Notes under the pieces: model-generated | What the model was told of the DNA's origin: nothing | Seen by the model: only the letters and a program-made list of their open reading frames with translations | Database searches by the model: none | Translations under genes and position numbers: made by a program | Source of the DNA: an uncultured Kiritimatiellota bacterium | Lineage (GTDB): Bacteria; Verrucomicrobiota; Kiritimatiellia; RFP12; UBA1067 | NCBI GenBank assembly: GCA_934635385.1 | Contig: CAKTZI010000012.1 | Span: 20,889 to 84,888, forward strand | Direction of reading: 5' to 3' | Length of the DNA: 64,000 bases | Shown: piece after piece, positions 26,573-35,299 of the stretch | Position numbering within the stretch: position 1 is the stretch's first letter | How the letters are laid out: every line of letters starts with the position of its first letter

Positions 26573-27641
26573 GCCGAATCGCTTCAAGGCCTTTTTGTGT
26601 CAGGTGAAATGATTTTGTCGGTGAGAATCGCATTCCCTCGTCTTCAGTCTTGATGAAACCGGCCTTCAGAAGTGGTGTCAGGTATCGGGTCGTGAAGTAG
26701 TGCGCGCTACGAATGCCGAGTGCTGTGCGGAGTTCGGCCGGCCGGCGCGCCCCGTCCGCGAGTAGCCCAAGCAAGTCGAACGCGACCTTGTCGCGTCCAC
26801 GCTCAATCAGGTGCGGCACGAGGTGCGGAATCGCCAGTTCTGCATCTTCGTACGTGCGACGGAAGGTTTTCTCACGCTTTTCTTCGTCAACGGACAGTCC
26901 CGTTTTTGCTTTGCCTCCGTAGTCCTCGTCTTCCAAAGACTGGATGGCCAGCCGAATCGTCTTTTCGTGCATTTCCCGAATTTGCTCCCAGGATAGTGGC
27001 GCAAAGGAGTAGATGAACCGATAGCCGTCTATGCAGCGCGTATCGCCTTTGCATGCTGCCGCAAATCCGCACCAGTCGTACAGATCTGGCCATGAGGCGA
27101 CCTTCGCCTTGACGGGGTTGCGGTCGATGTACCCGGCAACGTTCATCAATGCGACCTTTTCATCCGGGGCGTAAGCCTTCGCGCGAAAACGAGCCTCCCA
27201 CATCGTTCCCGAATGGACGAGGCGGCTGTTGTAGGACATCGTCGCGTTCTGCTTCAATGTCTTCATGAATTCGCTGACGTTCCACATTCGCTTGAGAAAC
27301 TTCTGGCGGAACGCTTGTCGCCGCATGCTGTCGTTCGTTGCTGCAAGTTCCGTCCATTCCTTCTGAATCGCTTCTATGCGAATGCCCGTGTAGAGTGCCT
27401 TGATGCGGTTGAGAAGGTCGCTGTCCGAGAGATCGAATGGTTCGGGAACGTAGATGAGGATGTGGAAATGATTGCTCATGAAGCAATACGATAGGACGTC
27501 GATGCCGGAGAATCGTGCGACGCGCCAGAGACGGTCGACGAAACGGGTGCGCTCGTCTTTCGTGAGAAAGAACGCACGATGTGCGATGCGGCTCACGAGA
27601 TGGTAACAGCGGTTGGCTGTGAAGTTGCGTGGTGGTCTCAT
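26538..27641 (-). CDS. REP-associated tyrosine transposase (Y1/RAYT family)
   Basis: The 367-residue product is a single-strand DNA transposase of the Y1 type. The metal-binding HUH motif is HFH in MSNHFHILIY at ~56-65. The N-terminal MRPPRNFTANRCYHLVSR is typical of RAYTs. The catalytic tyrosine cannot be assigned by eye. Residues ~110-190 contain the family segment GTMWEARFRAK and NVAGYIDRNPVKAKV. A winged-helix-like C-terminal region (LLADGARRPAELRTALGI, TRYLTPLLKAGFI) follows. The last codons lie inside the left inverted repeat. It appears intact. Confidence 0.9.
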   Translation of the reverse strand: MRPPRNFTANRCYHLVSRIAHRAFFLTKDERTRFVDRLWRVARFSGIDVLSYCFMSNHFHILIYVPEPFDLSDSDLLNRIKALYTGIRIEAIQKEWTELAATNDSMRRQAFRQKFLKRMWNVSEFMKTLKQNATMSYNSRLVHSGTMWEARFRAKAYAPDEKVALMNVAGYIDRNPVKAKVASWPDLYDWCGFAAACKGDTRCIDGYRFIYSFAPLSWEQIREMHEKTIRLAIQSLEDEDYGGKAKTGLSVDEEKREKTFRRTYEDAELAIPHLVPHLIERGRDKVAFDLLGLLADGARRPAELRTALGIRSAHYFTTRYLTPLLKAGFIKTEDEGMRFSPTKSFHLTQKGLEAIRQPYHSNPTTGV

Positions 27642-27671
27642 AAGTGAGGAAAGTATATCATATTTTGGACG

Positions 27672-27714
27672 AACCCTACCACTCGAACCCTACCACTGGG
27701 GTCAGACACTTTTT
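27672..27714 (-). repeat. Right inverted repeat of the RAYT element
   Basis: The mirror copy of the left end, 42 of 43 positions matching, the difference being the centre of GTC-A-GAC. Confidence 0.85.
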
Positions 27715-27746
27715 TAGGGCGGAGGCAAAGGGGTTGGCGGAAATTT

Positions 27747-27755
27747 TGGTATAAT
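27747..27755 (+). promoter_or_regulatory. Extended -10 promoter of the esterase-to-rnf operon
   Basis: TGGTATAAT places +1 at about 27762, one base before the ATG at 27763. It is a leaderless start. Confidence 0.7.
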
Positions 27756-27762
27756 AGGCGCC

Positions 27763-29301
27763 ATGAAAACGAACTTGAAGAAAGAACTGACATTGTCGGT
27801 GGCCGCGCTGTGCGCGCTGCCGCTGTTTGCCAAGATCGAGCTCGCGACGCCGTTTGCGGACCGCATGGTGCTCCAGCGCGAACGGGAGGTGCCCGTCTGG
27901 GGCAAGGCCGATCCCGGCAAGAAGGTCGTCGTCTCGTTTGCCGAGGCGAAGGTCGAGACGGTCGCCGCGACCGACGGCGCGTGGTCGGTGAAGCTGCCGA
28001 AGATGGCCGCGTCGAAGGAAGGTCGCGTCCTGCGCGTCGCCGAATGCGCGGCGGGCGGCGAGACGCATGTCGTCCAGCTGCAGGACGTGCTGGTCGGCGA
28101 GGTCTGGATGTGCTCCGGCCAGTCGAACACCGACTGCCCGATCTGGGGCGGCAATCCGCGCTACCGCGACGGCTGGGGCGCGCTGACGCTCATGAGCACC
28201 GACAAGCCGTTCGTGCGTCTCGTGAAGACGCCGCTCGTTGCGTCCGCCGAACCGCGCTACGGCTACAGGGCCGAATGGATGAAGATGACGCCGGCGCTCT
28301 TTGACGTCTGGAAGAAGAGCAGCAAGCGCCTGCCGTCCGCGATGGGCTACTACTACGCGCTGGAGCTTGCGAACGCGCTCGACATCCCGATCGGCCTCGT
28401 GGACAGCTCGTGGGGCGGCACGAACATCGACGCCTGGACGCCGCGCTCCGGCTATGCGGGCCTCACGGGGCTCGACGCCGAGCGCGACTGGCAGAACGTC
28501 TCGGAGAAGGACTGGAAGCCGGAGATGCGCAAAGGCCCGGTCGGCAGCTGGATCCAGCAGCCGTCCGCCCTCTGGAACGGCATGGTCGCCGCCTACGCGC
28601 CGATGGCCTGCCGGGGCTTCATCTGGTACCAGGGCTGCCACAACGCGGGCGAGTATGCGCGCTACGCGAACAAGATGCACGCGCTCTACAACGGCTGGGC
28701 GAAGGAGTTCGCGAACCCCGGCCTGAAGCTCTACTTCGTGCAGCTCGCGCCGTGGGGCTACGCCGGCATCGCCAACATCCAGATGGCGCAGGCGCAGTTC
28801 GACGCGGAGGAGCCGAACGCCGGCATGGCCGTCATCAACGACGTCGGCAACCTGAAGGACATCCATCCGAACGACAAGCGCACGGTCGCCAAGCGGCTCG
28901 CGCTCCATGCGCTCCGCCGCGACTACGGCTGGACGTCCGTGCGCGACAACTCGCCGACGCTCAAGGGCTGGAAGGTCGAAGGCGACGCCTTCGTCCTCTC
29001 GTTCAACGACGCGGAGGGCTGGTACGTCTACAACCCCGACCGCTCGCTCTCCGTCGGCTTCGAGATCTGCGGCGCGGACGGCGTGTGGAAGCCCGCGAAG
29101 ATCCGGAATCTCGTGGAGTCCAAGGACGGCAAGGGCAATCCCCAGTGGAACGGCCCCGTGAAGGGGAGGGATCTCGTCGTCGCGGCCGAGGGCGTGGCGG
29201 AGCCGGTCAAGCTGCGCTACCTGCATTCCGCCCCGTGGTTCGGCGCGCTCTACAACGACGTCTGCCTGCCGCTTGGCGCGTTCGCGATCGAGAAAAAGTA
29301 A
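27763..29301 (+). CDS. Sialate O-acetylesterase (SASA/DUF303 family)
   Basis: The 512-residue exported product has a signal peptide (ELTLSVAALCALPLFA). It removes acetyl groups from sialic acid or similar sugars on glycans. The nucleophile block is CSGQSN with Ser118; the second block WYQGCHNAGEY replaces the commoner WYQGESNA; the Asp-x-His pair is probably Asp366 and His368 (LKDIHPNDK). An N-terminal beta-sandwich (PFADRMVLQRE, VPVWGKADPG) is typical. It is the first gene of a likely operon, an unexpected partner for housekeeping genes. Mucin or host-glycan use is inference. Confidence 0.9.
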   Translation: MKTNLKKELTLSVAALCALPLFAKIELATPFADRMVLQREREVPVWGKADPGKKVVVSFAEAKVETVAATDGAWSVKLPKMAASKEGRVLRVAECAAGGETHVVQLQDVLVGEVWMCSGQSNTDCPIWGGNPRYRDGWGALTLMSTDKPFVRLVKTPLVASAEPRYGYRAEWMKMTPALFDVWKKSSKRLPSAMGYYYALELANALDIPIGLVDSSWGGTNIDAWTPRSGYAGLTGLDAERDWQNVSEKDWKPEMRKGPVGSWIQQPSALWNGMVAAYAPMACRGFIWYQGCHNAGEYARYANKMHALYNGWAKEFANPGLKLYFVQLAPWGYAGIANIQMAQAQFDAEEPNAGMAVINDVGNLKDIHPNDKRTVAKRLALHALRRDYGWTSVRDNSPTLKGWKVEGDAFVLSFNDAEGWYVYNPDRSLSVGFEICGADGVWKPAKIRNLVESKDGKGNPQWNGPVKGRDLVVAAEGVAEPVKLRYLHSAPWFGALYNDVCLPLGAFAIEKK

Positions 29302-29304
29302 GCG

Positions 29305-30162
29305 ATGGACATCACGTCGCCCAGCAATCCGAAGCTCAAGTACGTGGTGAAGCTGAGAAGCTGCGCCACGCGCGAGAGCTCCGGCGAGATGATCGTCGAG
29401 GGCTACCGCGAGTGCCGCCGCGCGCTCGACAACGGCTACCGTCCGCGCGCGATCTTCCACTGTCCCGACTTCTACCTCAAGAACGAGAACGAGCCGACGC
29501 TCGTTGCGGACTGCGAGAGGCTGGGCGCGGAGGTCTACACGTGCTCTAAGACGTGCTTCGAGAAGATCGCCTACAAGGAGCGTCCCGACGGGCTCCTCCT
29601 GGTCGGGCCGCACGTGTCGATCCGGCTGAAGGACTTGAAGCTGCCCGAACATGCGCTCGTCATCGTCACGGAGGCGATCGAGAAGCCGGGCAATCTCGGC
29701 ACGATCCTGCGGTCGGCGGACGCGGCGAAGGTCGCGGCGGTCATCGTCTGCGACCGCACGACCGACATCCACAACCCGAACGTCGTCAGGGCCTCGACGG
29801 GCACGATGTTCTCCGTGCCGATCGTGGAGGCGACGAGCGACGAGGCGCTGGCCTACCTGAAGGCGCGCGGGTTCAAGATCCTCGCGGCGACGCCGCACGC
29901 GGAGAGGCTGCACTTCGAGGTCGATCTGACGGGCAACGTCGCCATCGCCCTCGGCGCGGAGCAGTACGGGCTCACGGCGAAGTGGATGGACGGCGCGGAA
30001 CTGCGCGTGCGCATCCCGATGCTGGGGCTCGCCGACTCGCTGAACGTCTCGGCGGCGGCGACGATTCTCGTCTACGAGGCCGTGCGCCAGCGCATCGCCG
30101 CCGGCCTCGACCAGGTTCCCGCCTTCGTCCCCTGGCACGGCGAAGGCCAGATCGACCATTGA
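29305..30162 (+). CDS. SpoU/TrmH-family RNA 2'-O-methyltransferase
   Basis: The 285-residue product has the N-terminal substrate-binding domain (residues 1-105, ITSPSNPKLKYVVKL) and the SPOUT knot methyltransferase domain. The three SpoU motifs are present: EKPGNLGTILRSAD, NPNVVRASTGTMFSVP and IPMLGLADSLNVSAAATILV. It methylates ribose in rRNA or tRNA using SAM; the exact target is not predictable. It starts 3 nt after the esterase stop. Confidence 0.9.
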   Translation: MDITSPSNPKLKYVVKLRSCATRESSGEMIVEGYRECRRALDNGYRPRAIFHCPDFYLKNENEPTLVADCERLGAEVYTCSKTCFEKIAYKERPDGLLLVGPHVSIRLKDLKLPEHALVIVTEAIEKPGNLGTILRSADAAKVAAVIVCDRTTDIHNPNVVRASTGTMFSVPIVEATSDEALAYLKARGFKILAATPHAERLHFEVDLTGNVAIALGAEQYGLTAKWMDGAELRVRIPMLGLADSLNVSAAATILVYEAVRQRIAAGLDQVPAFVPWHGEGQIDH

Positions 30163-30166
30163 AGCC

Positions 30167-31156
30167 ATGCGATTCGTCAATCCGTTCTTTCTTGTTCTCG
30201 TCGCCCTCGTTCCGCTTGCGGGGCTGTGGTGGGCGTTCCTGCGCGCGCGGCGCGAAAAGGCCCTGACGAAGATCACGCTGTCCGTGCCGAAGTCCCCGGC
30301 GGCGGGCGTGCAGATGGCGCTTGTCCTCGCGGGCCTCGCGCTCGTGCTGTTCGCGGCGTCGCGTCCGCAGTGGGGCAAGGTGACGGAGCGCGTCGTCGAG
30401 CGTTCGCGCAACGTCGTCATCGCGATCGACGTCTCGCGCTCGATGCTTGCGGCGGACGTGCGGCCGAACCGCCTGGAGCGCGCGAAGGCCGACGTCGCCG
30501 ACCTCATCGACTCGCTGGCGGGCGACCGCTGCGCGCTCGTCGCGTTCCGGCGCACGGGCGTCCAGATCTGTCCGCTCACGACCGACCGCGCGTTCCTGCG
30601 GAGCGCGCTGGAGCAGATGACGGTCGAGTCCGCGCCGCGCGGCGAGACGGATCTCGGCAGCGCGATCCGTGCCGCGCTGGACGCGCTCGATCCGGCGGCG
30701 GATGACCATAACGCGATCATCATGATTTCCGACGGCGGCGACCTGCGCGGCGAGGCGCTGGCGAACGCGGAACTGGCGAAGAGGCGCGGCATCCCGATCT
30801 TCACCGTCGGCCTCGGCGACCCGCGCGTCGGCGCGCCGATCCCGTCCGAGGACGGGCGCGGCTACCTAAAATACAAGGGCGAAGTCGTGAAGGTGAAGCT
30901 GGAGAAGGCGGCCCTCAAGGCGATTGCCGAGGCGTCAAAGGGCCGGTACGTGGATCTCGCGACGGCGGGCACGACCGAGACGACGCTGGGGGCGATCTAT
31001 CGGCAGTTCCTGCGGCAGGTCGCCGCGAAGGAGCAGAACGAGGAGGCGGAACGCGCCGCCGAGCGCTACCAGGTCTTCCTCGTGCCGGGGCTTGCACTGC
31101 TCCTGGCGGGCGCCGCGCTGTCCAAGGGCCGGTTCGGCGGAGGAAAGAAGAAATGA
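30167..31156 (+). CDS. BatA/BatB-like von Willebrand factor A membrane protein
   Basis: The 329-residue product has two N-terminal membrane segments (residues ~8-24 and ~48-65). A VWA domain follows with an intact MIDAS: DVSRS (Asp88, Ser90, Ser92), a threonine in GETDLG and aspartate in ISDGGD. A C-terminal membrane helix (VFLVPGLALLLAGAAL) follows. Bat proteins usually sit with a MoxR ATPase and BatD, but none is seen here. The stop overlaps manC by four bases. Confidence 0.85.
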   Translation: MRFVNPFFLVLVALVPLAGLWWAFLRARREKALTKITLSVPKSPAAGVQMALVLAGLALVLFAASRPQWGKVTERVVERSRNVVIAIDVSRSMLAADVRPNRLERAKADVADLIDSLAGDRCALVAFRRTGVQICPLTTDRAFLRSALEQMTVESAPRGETDLGSAIRAALDALDPAADDHNAIIMISDGGDLRGEALANAELAKRRGIPIFTVGLGDPRVGAPIPSEDGRGYLKYKGEVVKVKLEKAALKAIAEASKGRYVDLATAGTTETTLGAIYRQFLRQVAAKEQNEEAERAAERYQVFLVPGLALLLAGAALSKGRFGGGKKK

Positions 31157-32166
31157 CAGGGGAAACCTCTCGGTTCAGGGCCGTCATTCTCGCGGGCGGA
31201 TCGGGCGAGCGGTTCTGGCCGCTCTCGACGCCGGAGAAGCCCAAGCAGTTTCTGCGCGTGTTCGGCGGCGAGAGCCTGATCCGCCAGAGCGTCGCGCGCC
31301 TCGGCGGCCTCGTGCGCCCCGAAGACGTCTTCGTCATCACGTCCAGGGCGCTCGTCGCGGCGACGCGGCGCGAGCTGCCGGAGATTCCGAAGTGGAACAT
31401 CCTCGGCGAGCCGATGCGCCGCGACACGGGCGCGGCGGTGGCACTGGGCGTCGGCGTCGCGGGACGCGGCGAAAATCCCGTCGTCGGCTTCTTCCCGGCC
31501 GACCAGATGGTGACGAAGCCGAAGGCGTTCGCGCGGGCCGTCAAGGCGGCGGTGGCGCGGGCGAAGAGGCGCGCGGCGATCGTCACGCTCGGCATCCGCC
31601 CCGAGTATCCGGCGACGGGCTTCGGCTACGTCGATCCGGCGTCCGGCCGGTTCGTCGAGAAGCCGGACGAGAAGCGGGCGCGCGCCTATCTCAAGAAGGG
31701 CTACCTCTGGAATGCGGGCATGTTCATCGCCCGCGCGGAGACGTTTCGCGCGGCGTTCGCGGCGCATGCGCCCGCGCTCGCGCCGCTTGCGTCGCCTGGT
31801 CCGGTCGGCACGGCCTCTCTTGCGAAGCTTTACGCGGGCCTTCCGCGCATTTCCTTCGACTTCGCCGTGATGGAGAATCTGCCGCGTGTCGAGGTCGTCG
31901 CGGCGGACTGCGGCTGGGATGACGTCGGCAGCTACGGTGCGTTCGACCGCTACTTTCCGCACGACACGCGCGGCAACGTGCGCGAAGGCCCCTGCACGGT
32001 CGTCGAGGCGGACGGCAACATCTGCATCGCGCGCGCGGCGCGCATTTCGCTGCTCGGCGTGAAGAACCTCGTCGTCGTCACGACGCCCGACGCCGTTCTC
32101 GTTGCGGACAAGTCGCGTCTTGCCGAGATGAAAAAGCTGTTTGGTTCGGTACGCGAGCAGAAATAA
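31153..32166 (+). CDS. manC: Mannose-1-phosphate guanylyltransferase
   Basis: The 337-residue product makes GDP-mannose from mannose-1-phosphate and GTP. The signature AVILAGGSGERFWPLS lies at ~10-25 and PEKPKQFL follows. Further motifs are FFPADQMV, FVEKP and WNAGMFI. It has only the nucleotidyltransferase domain and lacks the phosphomannose isomerase fusion of longer ManC proteins. It supplies sugar for envelope glycans. It is coupled to the VWA gene by ATGA. Confidence 0.92.
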   Translation: MTGETSRFRAVILAGGSGERFWPLSTPEKPKQFLRVFGGESLIRQSVARLGGLVRPEDVFVITSRALVAATRRELPEIPKWNILGEPMRRDTGAAVALGVGVAGRGENPVVGFFPADQMVTKPKAFARAVKAAVARAKRRAAIVTLGIRPEYPATGFGYVDPASGRFVEKPDEKRARAYLKKGYLWNAGMFIARAETFRAAFAAHAPALAPLASPGPVGTASLAKLYAGLPRISFDFAVMENLPRVEVVAADCGWDDVGSYGAFDRYFPHDTRGNVREGPCTVVEADGNICIARAARISLLGVKNLVVVTTPDAVLVADKSRLAEMKKLFGSVREQK

Positions 32167-32182
32167 GGGAGGCTGACAGGAA

Positions 32183-33592
32183 ATGAAGACAGTCAAGAGT
32201 CCATTCAAGTTCAAGGGGGGCGTTCACCCCGACTACAACAAGGAGCTCGCGCGCGAAAAGGCGATCGAGAAGATGCCGTGTCCCGCCGAACTCGTCATCT
32301 CGATGAGCCAGCACCTTGGCGCACCGGCGAAATGCGTCGTGAAGGCGGGCGACTACGTCGTCAGGGGGCAGCTCCTCGGCGAGCGCAGCGGCTTCATCTC
32401 CGTGCCGGTCTACGCCTCCGCGAATGGCCTCGTCAAGGCCGTTGAGCCGCGTCTCGGCCCGGCGGGCGCGAAGGCCCCGGCGGTGATTCTCGACACGACC
32501 GCCCCGCAACCCTCACCTCTCACTTCATCCCCCTCACCTCTCACCTCTCACCCCTCATCCCTCATCCCTCTCGACTGGCGCTCCGCCAGTCGGGAAGACC
32601 TGCTCGCGCGCGTCAACGACGCGGGCATCTGCGGCATGGGCGGCGCGGGCTTCCCGACGGCGGTGAAGCTGAATCCGCCGCCGAACAAGCGGTGCGAATA
32701 CCTGATCGTGAACGGGGCGGAATGCGAGCCGTATCTCTGCGCCGACTTCCGCCTCATGCTGGAGCGCGCCGACCGGGTGCGCGTCGGCGTCGAGATCCTG
32801 CGCAAGATCCTCGGCGGGTGCGCCGTCCGCATCGCCGTCGAGGCGAACAAGCCGGAGGCCATCGCCGCGCTGGAGAAGGCGTTTGCGGACATCGAGGGCA
32901 ACGTCGAGATCGTCGTCCTGCCCGTCCTCTATCCGCAGGGCTCCGAGAAGCACCAGATCTACGCGACGGTCGGGCGCGTCGTGCCGGAGCCGCCGGCCCT
33001 GCCGATCGACGTCGGCTGCGTCGTCGAGAACGTCGGCACGGTCGCGGCGGTGGCGGACGCGGTCGAGAAGGGGCAGATCCTCCTCTCGCGCGTGACGACC
33101 GTCTCCGGCGACGCAGTCCGCGAGCCGAAGAACGTCGAGGCGCCGCTCGGCACGAAGTACGCCGATCTCGTCGCCTTCTGCGGCGGCGAGACGGAGCCGC
33201 CCGCGAAGGTGATCTCCGGCGGCACGATGATGGGCTTCGCCGTGCCGAGCCTGGAGATCGCGACGACGCGGACGACGTCGGGGCTGCTGCTCCTGTCGCG
33301 CCGCCGCGTCTTCCAGTATTCCTCGCAGGCCTGCATCAACTGCGGCCGCTGCGTGCGGGCGTGCCCGATGAACCTCAACGCCGCCGAAATCGCGAAGGCC
33401 GTCGAGGCGGACGACATCAAGTCCGCCGAGGCGGCGCACGTGATGAGCTGCATCGAGTGCGGCGCCTGCACGTTCATGTGCCCGGCGTACCGTCCGATCA
33501 CCCAGTTCTGCCGCCGGGCGAAGAACTCGATTCGCGCACGTCTCGCTTCAGAGAAGGCGAAAGCCGTTGCTGCGACATCGAAGCCAACCTAA
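32183..33592 (+). CDS. rnfC: Rnf electron transport complex subunit C
   Basis: The 469-residue product is the NADH-side subunit of the ion-pumping ferredoxin:NAD+ oxidoreductase. It contains the Rossmann/FMN region (GMGGAGFPTAVKL, IVNGAECEPYLCAD). Two 4Fe-4S motifs follow, Cys384/387/390/394 (CINCGRCVRACP) and Cys423/426/429/433 (CIECGACTFMCP). Residues ~108-131 are a Ser/Pro/Leu/Thr-rich insert encoded by a CCTCACCTCTCA-type tandem repeat, absent from ordinary RnfC. AGGGAGG precedes the start. rnfD follows after a repeat-filled gap. Confidence 0.93.
   Translation: MKTVKSPFKFKGGVHPDYNKELAREKAIEKMPCPAELVISMSQHLGAPAKCVVKAGDYVVRGQLLGERSGFISVPVYASANGLVKAVEPRLGPAGAKAPAVILDTTAPQPSPLTSSPSPLTSHPSSLIPLDWRSASREDLLARVNDAGICGMGGAGFPTAVKLNPPPNKRCEYLIVNGAECEPYLCADFRLMLERADRVRVGVEILRKILGGCAVRIAVEANKPEAIAALEKAFADIEGNVEIVVLPVLYPQGSEKHQIYATVGRVVPEPPALPIDVGCVVENVGTVAAVADAVEKGQILLSRVTTVSGDAVREPKNVEAPLGTKYADLVAFCGGETEPPAKVISGGTMMGFAVPSLEIATTRTTSGLLLLSRRRVFQYSSQACINCGRCVRACPMNLNAAEIAKAVEADDIKSAEAAHVMSCIECGACTFMCPAYRPITQFCRRAKNSIRARLASEKAKAVAATSKPT
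32508..32575 (+). repeat. Low-complexity CCTCACCTCTCA repeat inserted in frame in rnfC
   Basis: About 65 bases of pyrimidine-rich tandem repeat (CCTCACCTCTCA, then CCCTCATC units) encode a PSPLTS-type stretch between the N-terminal barrel-like domain and the nucleotide-binding part. It is followed at 32573-32591 by a GACTGGCG-CTC-CGCCAGTC hairpin. Confidence 0.75.
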
Positions 33593-33594
33593 TC

Positions 33595-33648
33595 GTTCGA
33601 TTCGTCCAGTTCGTCTTGTCAGTCCCATTTGTCCTATTTCTCCCTTCG
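33595..33648 (+). repeat. TTCGTCCAGTTCGTC-type tandem repeat in the rnfC-rnfD gap
   Basis: The 61-bp gap between rnfC and rnfD is almost wholly a ~9-bp degenerate repeat of the form GTTCGTCCA/GTTCGTCTT. There is no clear ribosome binding site for rnfD within it. Confidence 0.65.
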
Positions 33649-33653
33649 ACCCC

Positions 33654-34637
33654 ATGAAACCGAAAGACACCGCTGAACATTACATCCTTTCCAGTTCGCC
33701 GCATGCGCACGCGAAGAGCTCCGTCTCGCGCATCATGCTCGACGTCCTCATCGCCCTGCTGCCGACGACGGCGGCCGGCATCTGGTTCTTCGGCCTGCCG
33801 GCGGTCTGGACGATCGCGACGTGCGTGGCGACGTGCCTTGTCACGGAGGCCCTCTGCCGCCTTGCGATGCGGCGCGAGAACACGGTCGGCGACCTCTCGG
33901 CCGTCGTGACGGGCCTTCTGCTTGCGCTGAACCTGCCGGCGGGGATTCCGCTCTGGATGGCGGCCGTCGGATCGGTCTTCGCCATCGGCGTCGCCAAGCA
34001 GGTCTTCGGCGGCCTCGGCATGAATCCGTTCAATCCGGCCCTCGCCGCGCGCGCGTTCATGTTCATCTCGTTCACGGGTCCGATGACGACGTGGCTCAAG
34101 CCCCTCGCGCATGGCGGCGGCTGCTGCGCGGCGGCGACGTCCGCGACGCCGCCGGTCGAGGCGCTGACGACGGCGACGCCGCTCGCGTTCGTGAAGGGCG
34201 GGCATCTCGACCAGGTGCCCGGCCTCTGGGACATGCTGATCGGCAACATGCCCGGCTGCATCGGCGAAGTCTCGGCGCTCGCGCTCGCGCTCGGCGCAGT
34301 CTACCTGCTCGTCCGCAAGGTGATCACCTGGCACATCCCCGTCACGTTCCTCGCGACGGTTGCGGTCTATGCCTTTTTCGCGGGACGCGCCCCGGCGCAT
34401 GTCGAGATCCTGACGGGCGGCGTGATGATCGGCGCGTGCTTCATGGCGACGGACTACGTGACTTCGCCGACGACGAGCCTCGGCAAGGTGATCTTCGGCT
34501 GCGGGTGCGGACTTCTCTGCATGGTGATCCGCCAGTTTGGCGCGTATCCCGAAGGCTGCTCGTTCGCGATCCTCATCATGAACGCGATCTGTCCGCTCAT
34601 CAACCGCTGGACGCAGCCGAAGCCGTTTGGGAGCTGA
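33654..34637 (+). CDS. rnfD: Rnf electron transport complex subunit D
   Basis: The 327-residue membrane subunit carries covalent FMN. The likely flavinylated residue is Thr175 in ALTTATPL, which replaces the common SGATPL. About nine membrane helices are visible. The family segments NPFNPALAARAF and MATDYVTSPTTS are present. The ATG at 33654 was chosen since it gives the usual short N-terminus (MKPKDTAEHYILSSSPHAH). The next expected gene, rnfG, is found only at 52023, beyond the RHS island. Confidence 0.93.
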   Translation: MKPKDTAEHYILSSSPHAHAKSSVSRIMLDVLIALLPTTAAGIWFFGLPAVWTIATCVATCLVTEALCRLAMRRENTVGDLSAVVTGLLLALNLPAGIPLWMAAVGSVFAIGVAKQVFGGLGMNPFNPALAARAFMFISFTGPMTTWLKPLAHGGGCCAAATSATPPVEALTTATPLAFVKGGHLDQVPGLWDMLIGNMPGCIGEVSALALALGAVYLLVRKVITWHIPVTFLATVAVYAFFAGRAPAHVEILTGGVMIGACFMATDYVTSPTTSLGKVIFGCGCGLLCMVIRQFGAYPEGCSFAILIMNAICPLINRWTQPKPFGS

Positions 34638-34701
34638 AATGTTCAGATCGCATATGAGAAACGTCCTAACGTACATCGCGTAGCTGTCCTGGTAGTGACA
34701 T

Positions 34702-35289
34702 ATGAAGACCTCCTTGCTCGCCCTCATCGCAGCCCTTGAGCCCACGACGCCTGCCTTCGCCGACTCATTCGTCCTGCCTCCACAGGGCGAATCTGCATTC
34801 GCCGACACCGAGGTCTCGACCAACATCGCGATCCGCACAAGCCGCACGAACGCGCGCGACGTGACGATCCAGATCTGGCTGGCGGGGACGCCCACGAACG
34901 CACTGGAGGTCGCGTTCGGGCGGGATGCGAACGCAAACGGGACGCTTGAGGCGGACGAGACAGAGACCGTCTACGGCTGGCGCGGAGGCCGCTACTTCGT
35001 CGAGAGCGTCCGCGACTGGACCCGGATCGAGGCGGAAGCCGCCACCGATGGCCCGTGCGGGGACATGGACATCCAGCTGAAGAACAACGCGGAACTTGTC
35101 CCGAAGCGAGTTGCGGCCATTTGTGGAGGAAATGCGGCGTTTCCCGAACTGGCGACGAGGCCGCCGCCGCCGTGGCTCTTCCGTGAGACGTGGGACATGA
35201 TGCGCGTGACCCGTCGCGGGGCGGGCGTCCCCTCTGAGTGGGTTCGATGCGAATTCGACTATAAGTTCTTCATCATGAGCATCAGGTGA
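34702..35289 (+). CDS. Exported protein preceding the RHS gene
   Basis: The 195-residue product has a probable signal peptide (MKTSLLALIAALEPTTPAFA). Residues ~74-85 (DANANGTLEADE) look like a single EF-hand or dockerin-type calcium loop. The rest is beta-rich and unrecognised. It lies 64 nt after rnfD and 10 nt before the large RHS gene, so it may be an accessory of that system. It is the first gene of the foreign-looking block. Confidence 0.6.
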   Translation: MKTSLLALIAALEPTTPAFADSFVLPPQGESAFADTEVSTNIAIRTSRTNARDVTIQIWLAGTPTNALEVAFGRDANANGTLEADETETVYGWRGGRYFVESVRDWTRIEAEAATDGPCGDMDIQLKNNAELVPKRVAAICGGNAAFPELATRPPPPWLFRETWDMMRVTRRGAGVPSEWVRCEFDYKFFIMSIR

Positions 35290-35299
35290 CAGCTGGACG

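Larger units (their letters stand above)
26530..27714 (-). mobile_element. RAYT element bounded by 43-bp inverted repeats
   Basis: One transposase gene lies between two 43-bp inverted copies (26530-26572 and 27672-27714) that differ at one position. Each repeat contains AGTGGTAGGGTTCG followed by a second, near-complete copy of the same unit. A GACACTT-CAAA-AAGTGTC hairpin sits at the left edge. No target duplication is obvious. Confidence 0.75.

Noticed and set aside
27676..30804. 1042-codon minus-strand frame opposite the esterase and methyltransferase
   Set aside because: Covers three confidently identified sense genes and has shadow-like composition.
34654..34680. Short frame starting MRNVLTYIA after rnfD as a remnant of an original rnfG start
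   Set aside because: Only nine codons with weak similarity to RnfG N-termini; not enough to support a call.
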